From assembly GCA_014381505.1 (NCBI GenBank), contig JACNLK010000026.1:1-50344 (forward strand): DNA of 50,344 nt, in the 5' to 3' direction. A program made the translations under genes and the position numbers. This DNA is from Candidatus Desulfatifera sulfidica (lineage in GTDB: Bacteria; Desulfobacterota; Desulfobulbia; Desulfobulbales; Desulfocapsaceae). The notes beneath the pieces were generated by a model that had not been told where the DNA came from, did no database searches, and saw only the letters and a list, made by a program, of their open reading frames with translations. This document shows, one piece after another, positions 43,310-50,344 of the stretch (position 1 is the stretch's first letter; every line of letters starts with the position of its first letter).

Positions 43310-44674
43310 ATGAACAAGAGCAAAAAACCAAAAACCAGCTACAGCTGCCGGGAATGTGGCTTCCAGAGTCGAAAATGGCTGGGCCGCTGCACTCAATGCG
43401 GTGAGTGGGAAAGCATGGTAGAAGAGATCGAGCTCCCCCCCACTGCCAAACCCGGCATCGCCGTTTCCGGCAGACCGCAGCCTCTGCATCTGGCCCCGGA
43501 CAACGAAGAAGAGCGGATCATCAGCAACATTGCCGAACTTGACCGGGCCCTGGGCGGTGGTATTGTCCCCGGTTCGGTCATCCTCATCGGCGGCGATCCA
43601 GGAATTGGTAAATCGACCCTGCTCCTCCACCTCCTGAACGCCGTAGCACGCGAGGACAAACCTGTCCTGTATGTCACAGGCGAAGAGTCCGCCAGCCAGA
43701 TCAAGATGCGGGCAAAACGCTTGGGTACTCTGCATCCGGCCACTTATCTGGCCTGCGAAAATCAGGTCGAGTCGATCTCGGCCATGACCCTGGAGATGCG
43801 TCCCGGTCTCCTGGCCGTGGACTCGATCCAGACCCTCTCCTGTACTGATATCGGTTCAGCTCCGGGCTCGGTGACCCAGGTCAGAGAATCCGCGGCCCGC
43901 CTCCTGCACCTGGCCAAACGGGAAAACATCCCCCTGGTCCTCATCGGCCATGTGACCAAGGATGGGGGGCTGGCCGGGCCCAAGATTCTGGAGCACATGG
44001 TCGACACGGTCCTCTCCTTTGAAGGCGAGCGCAGCCATGCCTTCCGCATCCTGCGAGCCACCAAGAACCGTTTCGGCTCCACCAACGAGATAGGTGTCTT
44101 TGAGATGAAAGAAGAGGGGTTGGTTGAAGTGAGTAACCCCTCGGAGATTTTTCTGGCCGAACGTCCCCTGAATACCGCAGGCTCTGTGGTCCTGCCAAGC
44201 ATTGAAGGGACCCGCCCGATTTTAGTCGAGGTTCAGGCCCTGGTCAGCCCCAGCAATCTGGGCACGGCCCGACGTACGGCCATCGGTGCGGACCCTCAGC
44301 GCCTGGCCCTGCTCTGCGCAGTCCTTGAAAAAAAGGCAGGGCTGAACCTTTACGGCCACGACATCTTTCTCAATATCGCCGGCGGCATCCGTATTGACGA
44401 ACCCGCCCTGGATCTGGGGGTCATCTCAGCTTTGGCCTCAAGCTTCCTGGACAGACCCATCCCCTCAACCACCGTGGTTTGCGGCGAGATAGGCCTGGCC
44501 GGAGAAGTTCGAGCCACAGGGCAGATTGAATCGCGCATCAGAGAGGCCGAGCGTCTGGGTTTCACCCGCTTCATCCTGCCCCGGGGCAACCGCGAACGAT
44601 TGACCAGTTCCTTTACCATAAAATTGCTCGGGATTAATACTCTCCAGGAACTCCTTGAACATCTCTTTCAGTAA
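43310..44674 (+). CDS. radA: DNA repair protein RadA (Sms)
   Basis: A 454-residue protein. Start at 43310 gives MNKSKKPKTSYSCRECGFQS, with the CxxC...CxxC zinc finger (about 13-30, ending CTQCGEWESM). The Walker A is GGDPGIGKSTLLL (about 95-107), the RadA-specific KNRFGSTNEIGVFEM motif follows (about 250-264), and the C-terminal Lon-like domain (from about 290) lacks the protease serine. RadA helps branch migration during recombination. The long in-frame extension back to 43142 looks non-coding, and the ribosome site is weak. The preceding gap contains a partial dispersed repeat at 43205-43222. Confidence 0.95.
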   Translation: MNKSKKPKTSYSCRECGFQSRKWLGRCTQCGEWESMVEEIELPPTAKPGIAVSGRPQPLHLAPDNEEERIISNIAELDRALGGGIVPGSVILIGGDPGIGKSTLLLHLLNAVAREDKPVLYVTGEESASQIKMRAKRLGTLHPATYLACENQVESISAMTLEMRPGLLAVDSIQTLSCTDIGSAPGSVTQVRESAARLLHLAKRENIPLVLIGHVTKDGGLAGPKILEHMVDTVLSFEGERSHAFRILRATKNRFGSTNEIGVFEMKEEGLVEVSNPSEIFLAERPLNTAGSVVLPSIEGTRPILVEVQALVSPSNLGTARRTAIGADPQRLALLCAVLEKKAGLNLYGHDIFLNIAGGIRIDEPALDLGVISALASSFLDRPIPSTTVVCGEIGLAGEVRATGQIESRIREAERLGFTRFILPRGNRERLTSSFTIKLLGINTLQELLEHLFQ

Positions 44675-44737
44675 AATCAAAAGCCAACATATTACAGAAA
44701 TTCCACATAAATACAGACAGACAAACAGCAATCCACC

Positions 44738-47700
44738 ATGAACATCAAAGTAGATCTCCCCCAATCCGCCACCTCCCGGCAATCCTGGCAGCGTCTGGAT
44801 CACAACAATACCCCTGTCTATATCCAGCCGGAAGGCCCGGATTGGATCGTCCCCACCAGCCACGGCGACCGTCTCCTGCGCACGCTGCTCAGCCATCCCG
44901 ATCCAGCCAGAGCTGCTGCTATTCTGGCCCCGGCCAAGGAAGACAAAGACCGCGCACGACTTTTCTACGATCTCAGCCGTCTGGAACACAGCCTGAACAG
45001 CCACCCAGCAACACCCTATTCCGGTCGCACGGACGAACTGCAGCTGGGCAGCCTCCGGGAATGCTGGTTTCATGTCACTGACCAGTGCAACCTCAGCTGC
45101 CGCCACTGTCTGTTTTCCGCATCCCCGGCCCAAAAAAGAAGCCTCTCTCTGGCGGAGCTGCAATCTGCCACCGATCAGGCTCTGGCACTTGGCTGCCGTA
45201 TCTTTTATTACACGGGCGGTGAGCCCCTGATCTATCCCGGCCTGTTCGACTACCTGCGCCGCCTTTTGGGCCAATACCCGGACGCGCACGCAGTCATCCT
45301 CACCAACGGCCTGCTCATGAATGAACTTCTGCCGCAGTTCCAGGACCTGGAACGCCTCCATCTCCAGGTGAGTCTTGACGGCCTGGAAGAGAGCCACGAT
45401 CAAATCCGTGGCCGTGGCAGCTTCAAGGCCCTGATGCAGAACCTGACCGCCCTGCGCAAGGCCGGTCGCACAACGACCCTCTCTGTGGCCGTGAGTCGGG
45501 AGAACATCGCCGACCTCCCGCAATTAATAGATATTGCAGCAGAAAAAGGCGCCAGCAACATTCACCTGCTCTACCATTTCATCCGCGGCAAGGGCAGCGC
45601 CCAACAATTCATCACTCCAGACGAGATTTTTCCGCAACTGTTGGCCGCCTGGGAACGAGCCGACGAGTTGGGCATCGTCATCGACAATATCGAGACCATC
45701 CGCAGCCAGGTCATGGCCAGCCCCGGCACTCGACATGACTTATCCAACACGGCCTGGGAATCTCTTGCCGTAGGGCCAGATGCGGTCATCTATCCTTCAC
45801 CGGCTCTGGTGGGCCTTGAAAAGACGGCCTGTGGCCCGCTCAGCAAAGGCCTAGAACACGTCTGGCGCCAGAGCCCGGTCATGAACGAGCTGCGCGCAAG
45901 CTCACTTGTCCACAGCCCTGAAGCCCAGACCAATCCATTAAAATTCCTCATCGGTGGCGGTGATATCGACCACAGCTTCATGAACGGCGGAGCCTGGGCT
46001 GGACATGACCCCTATGTGGAGCTCTACAACCTGATCGCCCTGGAACTGATCACCCGGCAGGCGCAGCAATACAGTAACAACAACCTGGGCCTGATCAACC
46101 TGCGCATGGGTGATGTCCGTCAGGACTGTCTGGATGAGGACTCAGGAGAGCAGGGTGTGGCACTGACCCACTGTAACTGCGTGATCTCCATCAGCAGCGA
46201 TGATGGCCATGGCCAGGTGAAAGAGTTTTACGGACAGGCGGCCCTTGCTGCCAACGAGGAGATCGTCAATCCTCTTGCCCCGGCCCAGGCCGAGGCTGAT
46301 TTTATTCCCGCTGAATCACGTCAGCGATCCTACGGCTGTGGCAGTCCGGTCACCGACGCCAACCCCCAGACGGGCGAGACCGTGATTGATCTTGGTTCCG
46401 GATCCGGGGTCGAATGTTTCATGGCCGCGGACAGCGTGGGCGCGCAGGGCCACGTGATCGGCATCGACATGACCGATGAGATGCTGGCCCTGGCCCGTGA
46501 CGCGCAGAGCGAGGTTGCGGCCCGGCTTGGTTATGACAATGTCGAGTTCCGCAAAGGTCTGCTGGAAGAAATCCCGCTGACCGATAATACAGCCGATGCA
46601 ATCATCTCCAACTGCGTCATCAATCTCAGCCCGGACAAACGGATGACCTATCAGGAAATCGTCCGGGTTCTGAAACCCGGCGGCCGACTGGTGGTCTCCG
46701 ACATCGTCACCGACAGCGCTATTCCGCCACGAATCCGCAACAATGTCCGCTATCGCGGCGAATGTCTGGGCGGGGCCATGCAGCAGGAAGAGCTGGTCAT
46801 GATGATGGAGAGCGCCGGGCTGATCAATATCCGCCAGCTCAAGCGTTTTCCATACCGACGAGTTGAGGGGATGGATTTTTTCTCGCTCACCTACGAGGCC
46901 CAGAAACCCCAAAGTTCAACGGATGCAGGGCAAGAGGTGGACGTCATCTACCGCGGTCCGCACGGCGCCATCTACAGCGAAACAGGGACCCTGCTCCTCA
47001 AAGGACGTCGGTGCAGAATCAGCGCCGATGAGGCGGCCAGCTTCGATGAATCCGTTTTCATCCTGGGCAAGCAGGGGGAAGTCACCAATCTGGTCATGGA
47101 GAACAGCTGCTGTACCCCTTTGAGCCTCATCCATCCCGCGCCCTCTGCCACCGAAGAGAAACAAACTGAGCAGGTGGAACCAGCTCCCCGACTGAAATCC
47201 GGCTGTATGCTCTGCGGTGCAGATGTCGGTTATTTCACAGACCCGCAGGAGATGGCCTGCAGTTACTGCGGAACCCTCTCCGCCGCCGATGGCTGCTGCA
47301 CCAACAACCATTTTGTCTGCGACCGCTGCCATCAGGAAAACGGTCTGGCCATCATCAAATCAGTCTGCCGGACCAGCCGGGAGAACGATATGATCCGCCT
47401 GCTCCAATCCATCCGCAGCCAGCCGGCCTTGCCCACCCACGGCCCGGAACACCATGCCATGATCCCCGGAGTTATTCTTGCCAGCTATCGCAACTGCGGT
47501 GGCCGGGTCGATGACGAAACCCTGCTTGGTGCCATTGAACGCGGGGCCTCGGTGCCCGGCGGAGTCTGTGGATTCTGGGGGACTTGCGGCGCGGCCATTG
47601 GCGCCGGAATTGGTGTTGCGGCAATCCTTGAGGCCACGCCCCTGACCCCGGGACCACGACAGCTGGCCCAAAGACTCAGCGGCCAAATTCTCAAAGAGGT

Positions 47701-47929
47701 CAGTCAGTACCGGGGCGGTCGATGTTGTCAGCGGGAAAGCTTTATCGCCCTGCGTGAAACGGCCCGCATGTCCGAGGAGATTCTGGGAATCAGCCTGCCC
47801 GCACAGGAGCAGATTCACTGTGATCAGTACCTGCACAACCGGGAATGCATCCGCAAACAATGTCCACTCTGGGAACAGCGCAAGACCGATCTCAACAAGG
47901 AGGGGAACAGTCCATTCAAAATGATCTAA
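44738..47929 (+). CDS. Radical SAM / ArsM-like methyltransferase / DUF5714 fusion protein
   Basis: A single 1063-residue frame with three recognisable units. Residues about 105-350: radical SAM domain, with CNLSCRHC (C117, C121, C124) and TGGEP (159-163). Residues about 490-720: SAM methyltransferase of the arsenite methyltransferase type, with VIDLGSGSGVECF, the acceptor-binding cysteines of ArsM at YGCGSP (C534), SNCVINLSPDK (C626) and GECLGGA (C676), and GIDMTDEML. Residues about 820-1045: DUF5714, with CMLCG, CSYCG, CDRC, NCGG and GGVCGFWGTCG cysteine/glycine motifs. A SPASM-like remnant (CGPLSKGLEHVW) and a Cys-rich linker (C464, C479, C481) join the first two. Likely an anaerobic metalloid or thiol-linked modifying enzyme, substrate unknown. 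It begins 63 bases after radA. Confidence 0.85.
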   Translation: MNIKVDLPQSATSRQSWQRLDHNNTPVYIQPEGPDWIVPTSHGDRLLRTLLSHPDPARAAAILAPAKEDKDRARLFYDLSRLEHSLNSHPATPYSGRTDELQLGSLRECWFHVTDQCNLSCRHCLFSASPAQKRSLSLAELQSATDQALALGCRIFYYTGGEPLIYPGLFDYLRRLLGQYPDAHAVILTNGLLMNELLPQFQDLERLHLQVSLDGLEESHDQIRGRGSFKALMQNLTALRKAGRTTTLSVAVSRENIADLPQLIDIAAEKGASNIHLLYHFIRGKGSAQQFITPDEIFPQLLAAWERADELGIVIDNIETIRSQVMASPGTRHDLSNTAWESLAVGPDAVIYPSPALVGLEKTACGPLSKGLEHVWRQSPVMNELRASSLVHSPEAQTNPLKFLIGGGDIDHSFMNGGAWAGHDPYVELYNLIALELITRQAQQYSNNNLGLINLRMGDVRQDCLDEDSGEQGVALTHCNCVISISSDDGHGQVKEFYGQAALAANEEIVNPLAPAQAEADFIPAESRQRSYGCGSPVTDANPQTGETVIDLGSGSGVECFMAADSVGAQGHVIGIDMTDEMLALARDAQSEVAARLGYDNVEFRKGLLEEIPLTDNTADAIISNCVINLSPDKRMTYQEIVRVLKPGGRLVVSDIVTDSAIPPRIRNNVRYRGECLGGAMQQEELVMMMESAGLINIRQLKRFPYRRVEGMDFFSLTYEAQKPQSSTDAGQEVDVIYRGPHGAIYSETGTLLLKGRRCRISADEAASFDESVFILGKQGEVTNLVMENSCCTPLSLIHPAPSATEEKQTEQVEPAPRLKSGCMLCGADVGYFTDPQEMACSYCGTLSAADGCCTNNHFVCDRCHQENGLAIIKSVCRTSRENDMIRLLQSIRSQPALPTHGPEHHAMIPGVILASYRNCGGRVDDETLLGAIERGASVPGGVCGFWGTCGAAIGAGIGVAAILEATPLTPGPRQLAQRLSGQILKEVSQYRGGRCCQRESFIALRETARMSEEILGISLPAQEQIHCDQYLHNRECIRKQCPLWEQRKTDLNKEGNSPFKMI

Positions 47930-47930
47930 G

Positions 47931-47947
47931 GGCTACCTTGAAAAATT
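47931..47947 (-). repeat. Dispersed repeat copy after the radical SAM fusion gene
   Basis: AATTTTTCAAGGTAGCC on the minus strand, starting one base after the fusion gene's stop codon. It is the same core as 34654-34676 and 42313-42335. Confidence 0.7.
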
Positions 47948-47974
47948 AACCCAACCTCAGCTCAGGAGACACCC

Positions 47975-48319
47975 ATGCTCACCAGACTCAGATCAACTCA
48001 GCTCATTCTGCCCCTGGCCTTTGCCCTCCTCCTGCCGCTGGGCACCGCCCAGGCCAAAGTCAAGGCCGAAATCCCCCAGAGCCTGCCACAGGGCGAAGCT
48101 CTCAAGCTCGAATGCAGACCCCTGCTGGAAAATCAATGCCAGAGCTGCCATTACCTGTCCCGCATCTGCCGCAAGGTAGGCAAGAGAAGTGCGCGCGGCT
48201 GGAAGGCCACCATGCGCGTCATGGTCCGCCGTGGCGCCCAGATCAGCAAGGAGGACCAGGGCCAGCTCATTGACTGCCTGGCCAAACCGACGGCTGGGAT
48301 TGTGGAAGCGTGTAAATAA
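47975..48319 (+). CDS. Small periplasmic CxxCH protein, putative c-type cytochrome
   Basis: A 114-residue protein with a signal peptide (MLTRLRSTQLILPLAFALLLPLGTAQA cleaved near residue 27). The single heme-type motif CQSCH lies at about residues 54-58, followed by YLSRICRKVGKRSARGW, a basic stretch rich in Arg/Lys, and ending in CLAKP. A met or His distal ligand cannot be chosen with confidence; candidate Met residues lie in MRVMVRRG. The CxxCH suggests covalent heme, but a zinc-binding role is not excluded. The ATG follows AGGAG. The role is unknown; electron transfer in the periplasm is the default inference. Confidence 0.72.
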   Translation: MLTRLRSTQLILPLAFALLLPLGTAQAKVKAEIPQSLPQGEALKLECRPLLENQCQSCHYLSRICRKVGKRSARGWKATMRVMVRRGAQISKEDQGQLIDCLAKPTAGIVEACK

Positions 48320-48444
48320 GGTAATAAAAAGAGAGCCGGGGCACAAAAAGCTATCGACAAGGACAGAAAAAATTGTTCATATGTTCAGATTGATACTGAT
48401 AGAGAGTGTTACCATCATCAATTAATGTGCATCAGGAGGAAACA

Positions 48445-48558
48445 ATGGAAGATCACGGACACGAAAGACCGGAAGAAGATCACTCTGTTACCGTCAAAGT
48501 TGGGATTTTTTTTGTCGCAGTGCTCATCTCACTGTTTATCATCGGCGCGATTAATTAA
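48445..48558 (+). CDS. 37-residue single-span membrane protein
   Basis: A short frame not listed among longer candidates but well supported: a strong CAGGAGGAAACA site precedes ATG. The product has an acidic, His-containing N-terminus (MEDHGHERPEEDHS) and one membrane helix (VGIFFVAVLISLFIIGAI). Such small proteins are often subunits of cytochrome oxidases or other membrane complexes; the His-rich head hints at metal or proton handling, but there is no partner gene here to test this. A terminator-like hairpin follows 50 bases later. Confidence 0.7.
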   Translation: MEDHGHERPEEDHSVTVKVGIFFVAVLISLFIIGAIN

Positions 48559-48605
48559 TCCGTCCCGATCGCACGATCCGATCACACGATCACAAGATAG
48601 CCATG

Positions 48606-48651
48606 AGCCGCTCGGAGTCATCGACTCCCGGCGGTTTTGTTTTTTGCTTTT
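48606..48651 (+). terminator. Rho-independent terminator after the small membrane protein
   Basis: CCGCTCGGAGT (48608-48618) pairs imperfectly with ACTCCCGGCGG (48624-48634), followed by a T-rich run. It lies just before rnhA. Confidence 0.65.
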
Positions 48652-48666
48652 GACAATCAGGGGAAA

Positions 48667-49428
48667 ATGGCCAGGAAAAAAACCTATGCCGTGGCCCGCG
48701 GGCGCAAGACCGGACTGTTTACCAACTGGCCCGAAGCCGAGGCCCAGGTCAAAGGATTTGCCGGAGCGCGATTTAAGGGTTTCAGCAGCAGCCGGGAGGC
48801 AGAAGAATGGCTGCAGCTGCACAAGAAAAGCGGCGGGGCTGCGGCCAGTTCGAGCCCCCCGACCAGCAGACCGGTCTCAAAAAAACCAGTCACTGCCACA
48901 ACTCAGCCACGCACAGCCGGACAAGCCCCCCATGATGATTTCCAGGGGATTCTCATCTATACCGACGGTGGCTGTTCAGGGAATCCCGGCCCCGGCGGCT
49001 ACGGTGCAGTCATCCGCCAACAGGGACAGGAAACAGAACTCAGTGGCGGCTACCGGCTGACCACCAATAACCGCATGGAAATGATGGCCTGTATTGCGGC
49101 CCTCCGTTCCGTCAAGGGCAGCAGAGAGCCCATCATGCTCTATTCAGATTCCAGCTATGTGGTCAACGCCATAACCAAAGGCTGGGCCAAATCGTGGCAA
49201 CGACGAGGCTGGGTCAAATCTGACCGCAAACCCGCCCTCAATCCCGATCTCTGGCAGGAGCTCCTGCAGCTCATCGAAGCCCTTCATATCGACTTTCGCT
49301 GGGTCAAAGGACATTCTGGCAACCCGCTCAATGAACGCTGCGACCGACTGGCCGTAACCGCCGGCAAGGGTGACAATCTGCCCCCGGACACAGCCTACGA
49401 ACTCCACAAAAGCCAGGCTGACGAGTGA
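48667..49428 (+). CDS. rnhA: Ribonuclease HI with N-terminal viroplasmin-like domain
   Basis: A 253-residue protein. Residues about 1-50 (YAVARGRKTGLFTNWPEAEAQVKGFAGARFKGFSS, written in part) form a caulimovirus VI/viroplasmin-type nucleic-acid-binding domain that binds RNA-DNA hybrids. A Ser/Pro/Thr linker (about 57-95) leads to the RNase H fold: the catalytic carboxylates lie in YTDGGCSGNPGPGGYGAV (Asp), NNRMEMMACIAAL (Glu), LYSDSSYVV (Asp) and the RCDRLAV end (Asp). VKGHSGNPLNERCD carries the usual His loop. It removes RNA from RNA-DNA hybrids during replication. The start at 48667 follows GGGGAAA; a frame extending back to 48637 is rejected. Confidence 0.95.
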   Translation: MARKKTYAVARGRKTGLFTNWPEAEAQVKGFAGARFKGFSSSREAEEWLQLHKKSGGAAASSSPPTSRPVSKKPVTATTQPRTAGQAPHDDFQGILIYTDGGCSGNPGPGGYGAVIRQQGQETELSGGYRLTTNNRMEMMACIAALRSVKGSREPIMLYSDSSYVVNAITKGWAKSWQRRGWVKSDRKPALNPDLWQELLQLIEALHIDFRWVKGHSGNPLNERCDRLAVTAGKGDNLPPDTAYELHKSQADE

Positions 49429-49438
49429 TTGACGCCTT

Positions 49439-50248
49439 TTACTTCTCCGGCTCCAGCTCTTTCAGGGCAGTACGAATATGCTCACAAAATATCTCAGCAA
49501 TCCCTGGAAGCAGACCAAGACCCTCCTCGATCAGTTCAACATCCAGCCCGGCCCGGTGTAGACGACTCAACCAGGAAGTTGCCTCAGCACCAACCAGATC
49601 ACGGTTGAAGTGCATCCCGGCCGACAGTAAAAGGGGAACGAGGCAGACCCGCTGATACTCGCCAGCAGCAATCCTGGTCACCATCTCCTCTGTTCCTCCG
49701 GGAAACTTTTCCACCACTCCAACAAAAACGCGCTGACCAAACCGTCGGCGCAGATACAACTCCAAAGCCGGAAAGGCAGTCCAGGCCGGGTGATAAGTGC
49801 CATGACCGACCAGCAGAATTGCCTGCCCTGGCCGGGCTTCGATCAACGGAGCCAGACAATCCGCAACGGCCTGGAAATCAGCAGGGCCATAGAGTAAAGG
49901 CGCGCCCACCGCCGTCACCAGATCAGCACGCAAACAGAGATGCCTCAGACGCACATATCCAGCAGCAGGCAGGACATGGAGCGACTGAACCACCGCCCGC
50001 TCAATTCCCTGACGGGCCAACTGCTCCAGAACCACAGACGGTTCAGGAAAACACTCCCGCCCTTGGGATCTGGCCAGCGCCCGAACCCGATCCGACGTTC
50101 CCACCCAGAAAAGCGGGTGATTGGTCAACTGATCGCTGACCACCCGCTCAAGGTGATCATAGACAGCCTGGGTAGCGCTTGTACTGCCAGAATTTCCTGA
50201 GCTTCCTAGACTTCCGTAGGCGGCCAAAACAATCGGAGCCAGCTTCAC
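49439..50248 (-). CDS. cbiK: Sirohydrochlorin cobaltochelatase CbiK
   Basis: A 269-residue protein of the anaerobic CbiK family, which inserts Co2+ (or Fe2+) into sirohydrochlorin for cobalamin or siroheme. The metal-handling residues correspond to His in LLVGHGTYHPAW (about residues 146-157), Glu in VVEKFPGGTEEM (about 178-189) and His in LLLSAGMHFNRDL (about 210-222). The last block reads AGMHFNRD instead of the commoner AGDHANND, so one acidic residue is missing. The start is a GTG preceded by GAGGT with good spacing. No cobalamin riboswitch is seen in the 96 bases upstream. Periplasmic CbiK variants exist, but no signal peptide is visible here. Confidence 0.9.
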   Translation of the reverse strand: MKLAPIVLAAYGSLGSSGNSGSTSATQAVYDHLERVVSDQLTNHPLFWVGTSDRVRALARSQGRECFPEPSVVLEQLARQGIERAVVQSLHVLPAAGYVRLRHLCLRADLVTAVGAPLLYGPADFQAVADCLAPLIEARPGQAILLVGHGTYHPAWTAFPALELYLRRRFGQRVFVGVVEKFPGGTEEMVTRIAAGEYQRVCLVPLLLSAGMHFNRDLVGAEATSWLSRLHRAGLDVELIEEGLGLLPGIAEIFCEHIRTALKELEPEK

Positions 50249-50344
50249 TGGGATACCTCATTGATTTAAAGAATGAAACAATCATTTACGCACTTACTTT
50301 AAATGATCTCAAACCTGGATGCTCTTTTTTTTTAAAAATACCAC
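50249..50344. other. End of the window, AT-rich non-coding
   Basis: The final 96 bases contain an AT-rich run and no supported feature. They would be the cbiK leader on the minus strand. Confidence 0.5.

Noticed and set aside
49430-50344. Cobalamin riboswitch in front of cbiK
   Set aside because: Only 96 bases of leader are visible and no B12-box-like sequence was found in them.

Overview
The window reads as one contiguous chromosomal segment of an anaerobic Gram-negative bacterium, most likely a Desulfobulbales-type Desulfobacterota (sulfate or sulfur metabolism). This is inferred from the gene mix: anaerobic cobaltochelatase CbiK, KamA-family aminomutase, FmdE-family protein, a radical-SAM/ArsM-like/DUF5714 fusion, large hybrid kinases with CxxC-containing PAS domains, and MrpA-split antiporter genes. 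No phylogenetic marker was searched. No rRNA, CRISPR array, intact insertion sequence or prophage is visible.

Layout. 0-2.6 kb: the tail of a Lon-type protease, then a two-gene phospholipid module (CDP-alcohol phosphatidyltransferase, and a CarS-like CTP transferase fused to a metallophosphoesterase). 2.6-3.8 kb (minus): RNA ligase RtcB. 3.9-6.8 kb: nfeD, slipin and hsp20 behind a good sigma70-type promoter and ending in a terminator. 6.8-8.9 kb: repeat-rich intergenic DNA around a ZIP transporter, then a zinc-ribbon BCAM0308-like gene. 8.9-18.0 kb (minus): a ten-gene Mrp antiporter/Ktr potassium-uptake operon in which nearly every start overlaps the preceding stop. 18.3-24.3 kb: nitroreductase, FmdE, kamA (minus), an MBL-fold hydrolase, an MFS transporter and purE, with relics of a decayed duplication on both sides of kamA.

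24.7-36.6 kb: a signalling block. A PAS-rich hybrid kinase comes first. It is followed by cheR, cheB, an orphan substrate-binding lipid/periplasmic-type protein, a 1278-residue three-receiver hybrid kinase and a second REC-PAS-kinase-REC protein. No CheA, MCP, permease or ATPase gene accompanies them. A tRNA-Lys/tRNA-Glu pair with its own promoter and terminator (minus) follows, next to orphan TetR-like operator palindromes.

37.4-50.3 kb: housekeeping genes (a split rdgC, gatB, radC, hemW, a CysZ/EI24 membrane protein, radA), then the 1063-residue radical SAM-ArsM-DUF5714 fusion, a small CxxCH periplasmic protein, a 37-residue membrane protein, rnhA with a viroplasmin-type domain, and cbiK (minus).

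The strongest candidates for undescribed biology are the three-domain radical SAM/ArsM-like/DUF5714 protein, the CarS-metallophosphoesterase fusion with its phosphatidyltransferase neighbour, and the CheR/CheB/binding-protein/hybrid-kinase module. A family of short dispersed repeats (core ATTTTTCAAGGTWSCC) also recurs at gene ends; one copy pair forms a MITE-like element of about 157 bp.
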